The notes under the pieces: generated by a model
Database searches by the model: none
What the model was told of the DNA's origin: nothing
What the model saw: only the letters and a program-made list of their open reading frames with translations
DNA from: Bacillaceae bacterium
GTDB lineage: Bacteria > Bacillota > Bacilli > Bacillales > Amphibacillaceae
Reading direction: 5' to 3'
Length of the DNA: 5,298 bases
Assembly: GCA_030152985.1 (NCBI GenBank)
Contig: JASLIE010000045.1
Location: 1 to 5,298 of the forward strand
Shown here: piece by piece, positions 5,101 through 5,298 of the stretch
Position numbering within the stretch: position 1 is the stretch's first letter
Layout of the letters: every line of letters begins with the position of its first letter
Position numbers and translations under genes: made by a program

Positions 5101-5298
5101 CAGACACAGCAGAAGTCGATATCTTACACGTGAATGCTGATTTTACTGAAATGCACAATCGTGCAAGTGACCATGAACCTGTCTTAGTGCAACTTGACGT
5201 GAAGGATTCAGCTAAAGAAACTGAAAGGGATGACTTTGATTTAACAGTCATGCATATGAATGACACGCATGCAAACGTAGATAAGCTACCAAAAATGA
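2193..5298 (+). CDS. Secreted multidomain nuclease (EEP) fused to 5'-nucleotidase, 3' end cut by window
   Basis: This large secreted protein is open for 1035 codons to the window edge. The start is set by AAAGGAG (2178-2184), 8 bases before the ATG. In order: signal peptide 1-34 (basic start, hydrophobic 12-31, AGA cleavage site before Glu35); DUF6359-like domain about 37-146; OB-fold-like modules about 163-238 and 245-333; chitobiase/hexosaminidase C-terminal-like module about 339-418; YhcR/ExeM-type OB-fold about 422-523; the ExeM-type linker with DPEKNAIDYWESLEGM at 566-581; EEP nuclease domain about 693-1004; then FDLTVMHMNDTHAN (1015-1028), the first motif of metallophosphoesterase/5'-nucleotidases, with predicted metal ligands Asp1024 and His1026. 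EEP catalytic positions appear complete: Asn701 (YNVEN), Glu740 (GLTEV), Asn864-His865, Asp918/Asn920 (GDMND), Asp961-His962, and Asp993-His994 (SDH). Predicted role: extracellular DNA/RNA cleavage followed by nucleotide dephosphorylation. B. subtilis YhcR shares the OB and nucleotidase modules but, as I recall, has a thermonuclease-type domain in place of EEP. Anchoring signals would lie beyond the window. Confidence 0.93.
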   Translation, partial: MRKAHQKMQQKFFIYLTIVLLVFSNFAMIPVAGAEQATLTVKEARSLDHDGSEQTVEGYIVGHAVSEKTIETENVKADTNLVIADEANQTDLDKVLIIQLPQGDLRTQFGLKSNPDNIGKKVLVRGKLERYFSNHGLKNTKEMSFVDELDPEESEAGQDKEVEVISIKEARDKGTGEVTVTGLVTAKLKNTLHIQDESAGLAVRPTSLDVQVGDEVLVTGHLQDYRGLLQLDSAKLLEKKGEKPVTATEITAKELNEANESKLVKLNGVTLTDVQDGGNWANYEATDGTNFTVRDETNTLDLVVGQTYDEITGIVTEFDGQYQLIPRNKQDVIADDSVIQPVYSTPASGTIPKGTEVELKTNTKDASIYYTLDQSEPTDKSTVYTEPLLIDEDTVIQAVAMKDGVASEVQSFEYQVYESENLKIHAIQGEGHESPLKGTVVEGVEGVVTYTYDIRGAHYFHLQAEEADYDDNPNTSEAVIVYTGKDEKLAVGTKVKVSGKVDEYHIDGYDDRAKFDLSVTQINARDDRGGKVEVLKENVELPEAIKVKSSDIPDRVIGEDGFDTYDPEKNAIDYWESLEGMRVEIAESKAVAPQEHGDLAVVTEEFETNTVHGGLKLTEEGPASQIIQFKLQPNGPARDLAVKTGDHFTEKVTGVVNYGFGNYKVYAELEDIQNAFEEGDTQPQTTTIKKDDEKLTIAAYNVENFSANKSAKETPDAKAENIARAISQDMQAPDIVGLTEVQDNNGQDAGPNDADASESFKRLIKEIEAAGGPTYDFVNINPEYNQDGGAPNGNIRVGYLYNPQRVSLTDGEPGSATEKVEYKDGKLSVNPGRINPSHSSFKNSRKPLAAQFEFEGESIVVIANHLNSKRGDQGTFGQHQPPKLISEVQRLASAKEIAQFVDEIKTENESENVVVLGDMNDFEFSPVLKTLEGEHLTNMINKVALEERYTYVFQGNSQVLDHILVSNELADTAEVDILHVNADFTEMHNRASDHEPVLVQLDVKDSAKETERDDFDLTVMHMNDTHANVDKLPKM
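4354..4371. repeat. Perfect 18-bp palindrome inside the EEP coding region
   Basis: ATATTGCCCGGGCAATAT is its own reverse complement over 18 bases with no loop and a GC-rich centre (CCCGGG). It lies within the codons for the helix after the first EEP motif (ENIARAISQ). A chance occurrence is quite possible in a window of this size; no function is assigned. Confidence 0.5.

Noticed and set aside
5036..5266. A 76-codon minus-strand ORF
   Set aside because: It is opposite the C-terminal EEP motifs (LDHILVS and SDHEPV) and the nucleotidase start, has Ser/Cys-rich shadow composition, and no supporting signals.
2193..5298. A frameshift or pseudogene in the large gene
   Set aside because: Codon-by-codon reading from 2193 to 5297 shows no stop and domain order continues without a break; the missing end is due to the window boundary.

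Overview
The window looks like chromosomal DNA from a low-GC Gram-positive bacterium (Bacillota, probably class Bacilli). The reasons are AT-rich intergenic DNA, strong purine-rich Shine-Dalgarno sequences (AAAGGAG, GAGGTG, AAGGTGAT), sigma-A-type promoters with extended -10 elements, compact intrinsic terminators, heavy use of TTA for leucine, and a secreted nuclease related to YhcR of Bacillus. Genus cannot be read from the sequence. All supported genes are on the + strand. No tRNA, rRNA, CRISPR array, insertion sequence or integrase is visible.

Region 1 (1-1066) is a small three-gene unit. A near-consensus promoter (TTGAAG, 17 bp, TAAAAT at 52-80) precedes a DUF4870-type small membrane protein (120-464). 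A weak hairpin at 467-508 is followed by two small unrecognised cytoplasmic proteins (520-846 and 836-1045) whose reading frames overlap by 11 bases. The unit ends at a strong terminator whose stem contains the last stop codon.

Region 2 (about 1067-2104) is a two-gene operon. It encodes a TetR/AcrR-type repressor (1143-1697) and, 12 bases later, a four-helix membrane protein of unknown function (1710-2093). The promoter has an extended -10 overlapped by a small dyad that could be the repressor's own operator. The operon ends in another terminator that overlaps the last stop codon.

Region 3 (2103-5298) is one large gene that runs off the right edge; 1035 codons are present with no stop. It encodes a secreted, modular nuclease: signal peptide, DUF6359-like domain, two OB-fold-like modules, a chitobiase/hexosaminidase C-terminal-like module, a YhcR/ExeM-type OB-fold and linker region, a complete endonuclease/exonuclease/phosphatase (EEP) domain, and the first residues of a 5'-nucleotidase/metallophosphoesterase domain (NDTH motif). 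In principle one polypeptide could cut extracellular DNA and then release phosphate from the resulting nucleotides.

The most interesting observation is upstream of this gene. Four TT(A/C/T)A(C/T)A-like hexamers start at 2103, 2114, 2125 and 2136, exactly 11 bp apart, and end 9 bp before an extended -10 (TGCTATACT). That is the layout of PhoP-activated promoters in Bacillus. It supports the inference that this nuclease/nucleotidase is induced under phosphate starvation to recover phosphate from extracellular nucleic acid.
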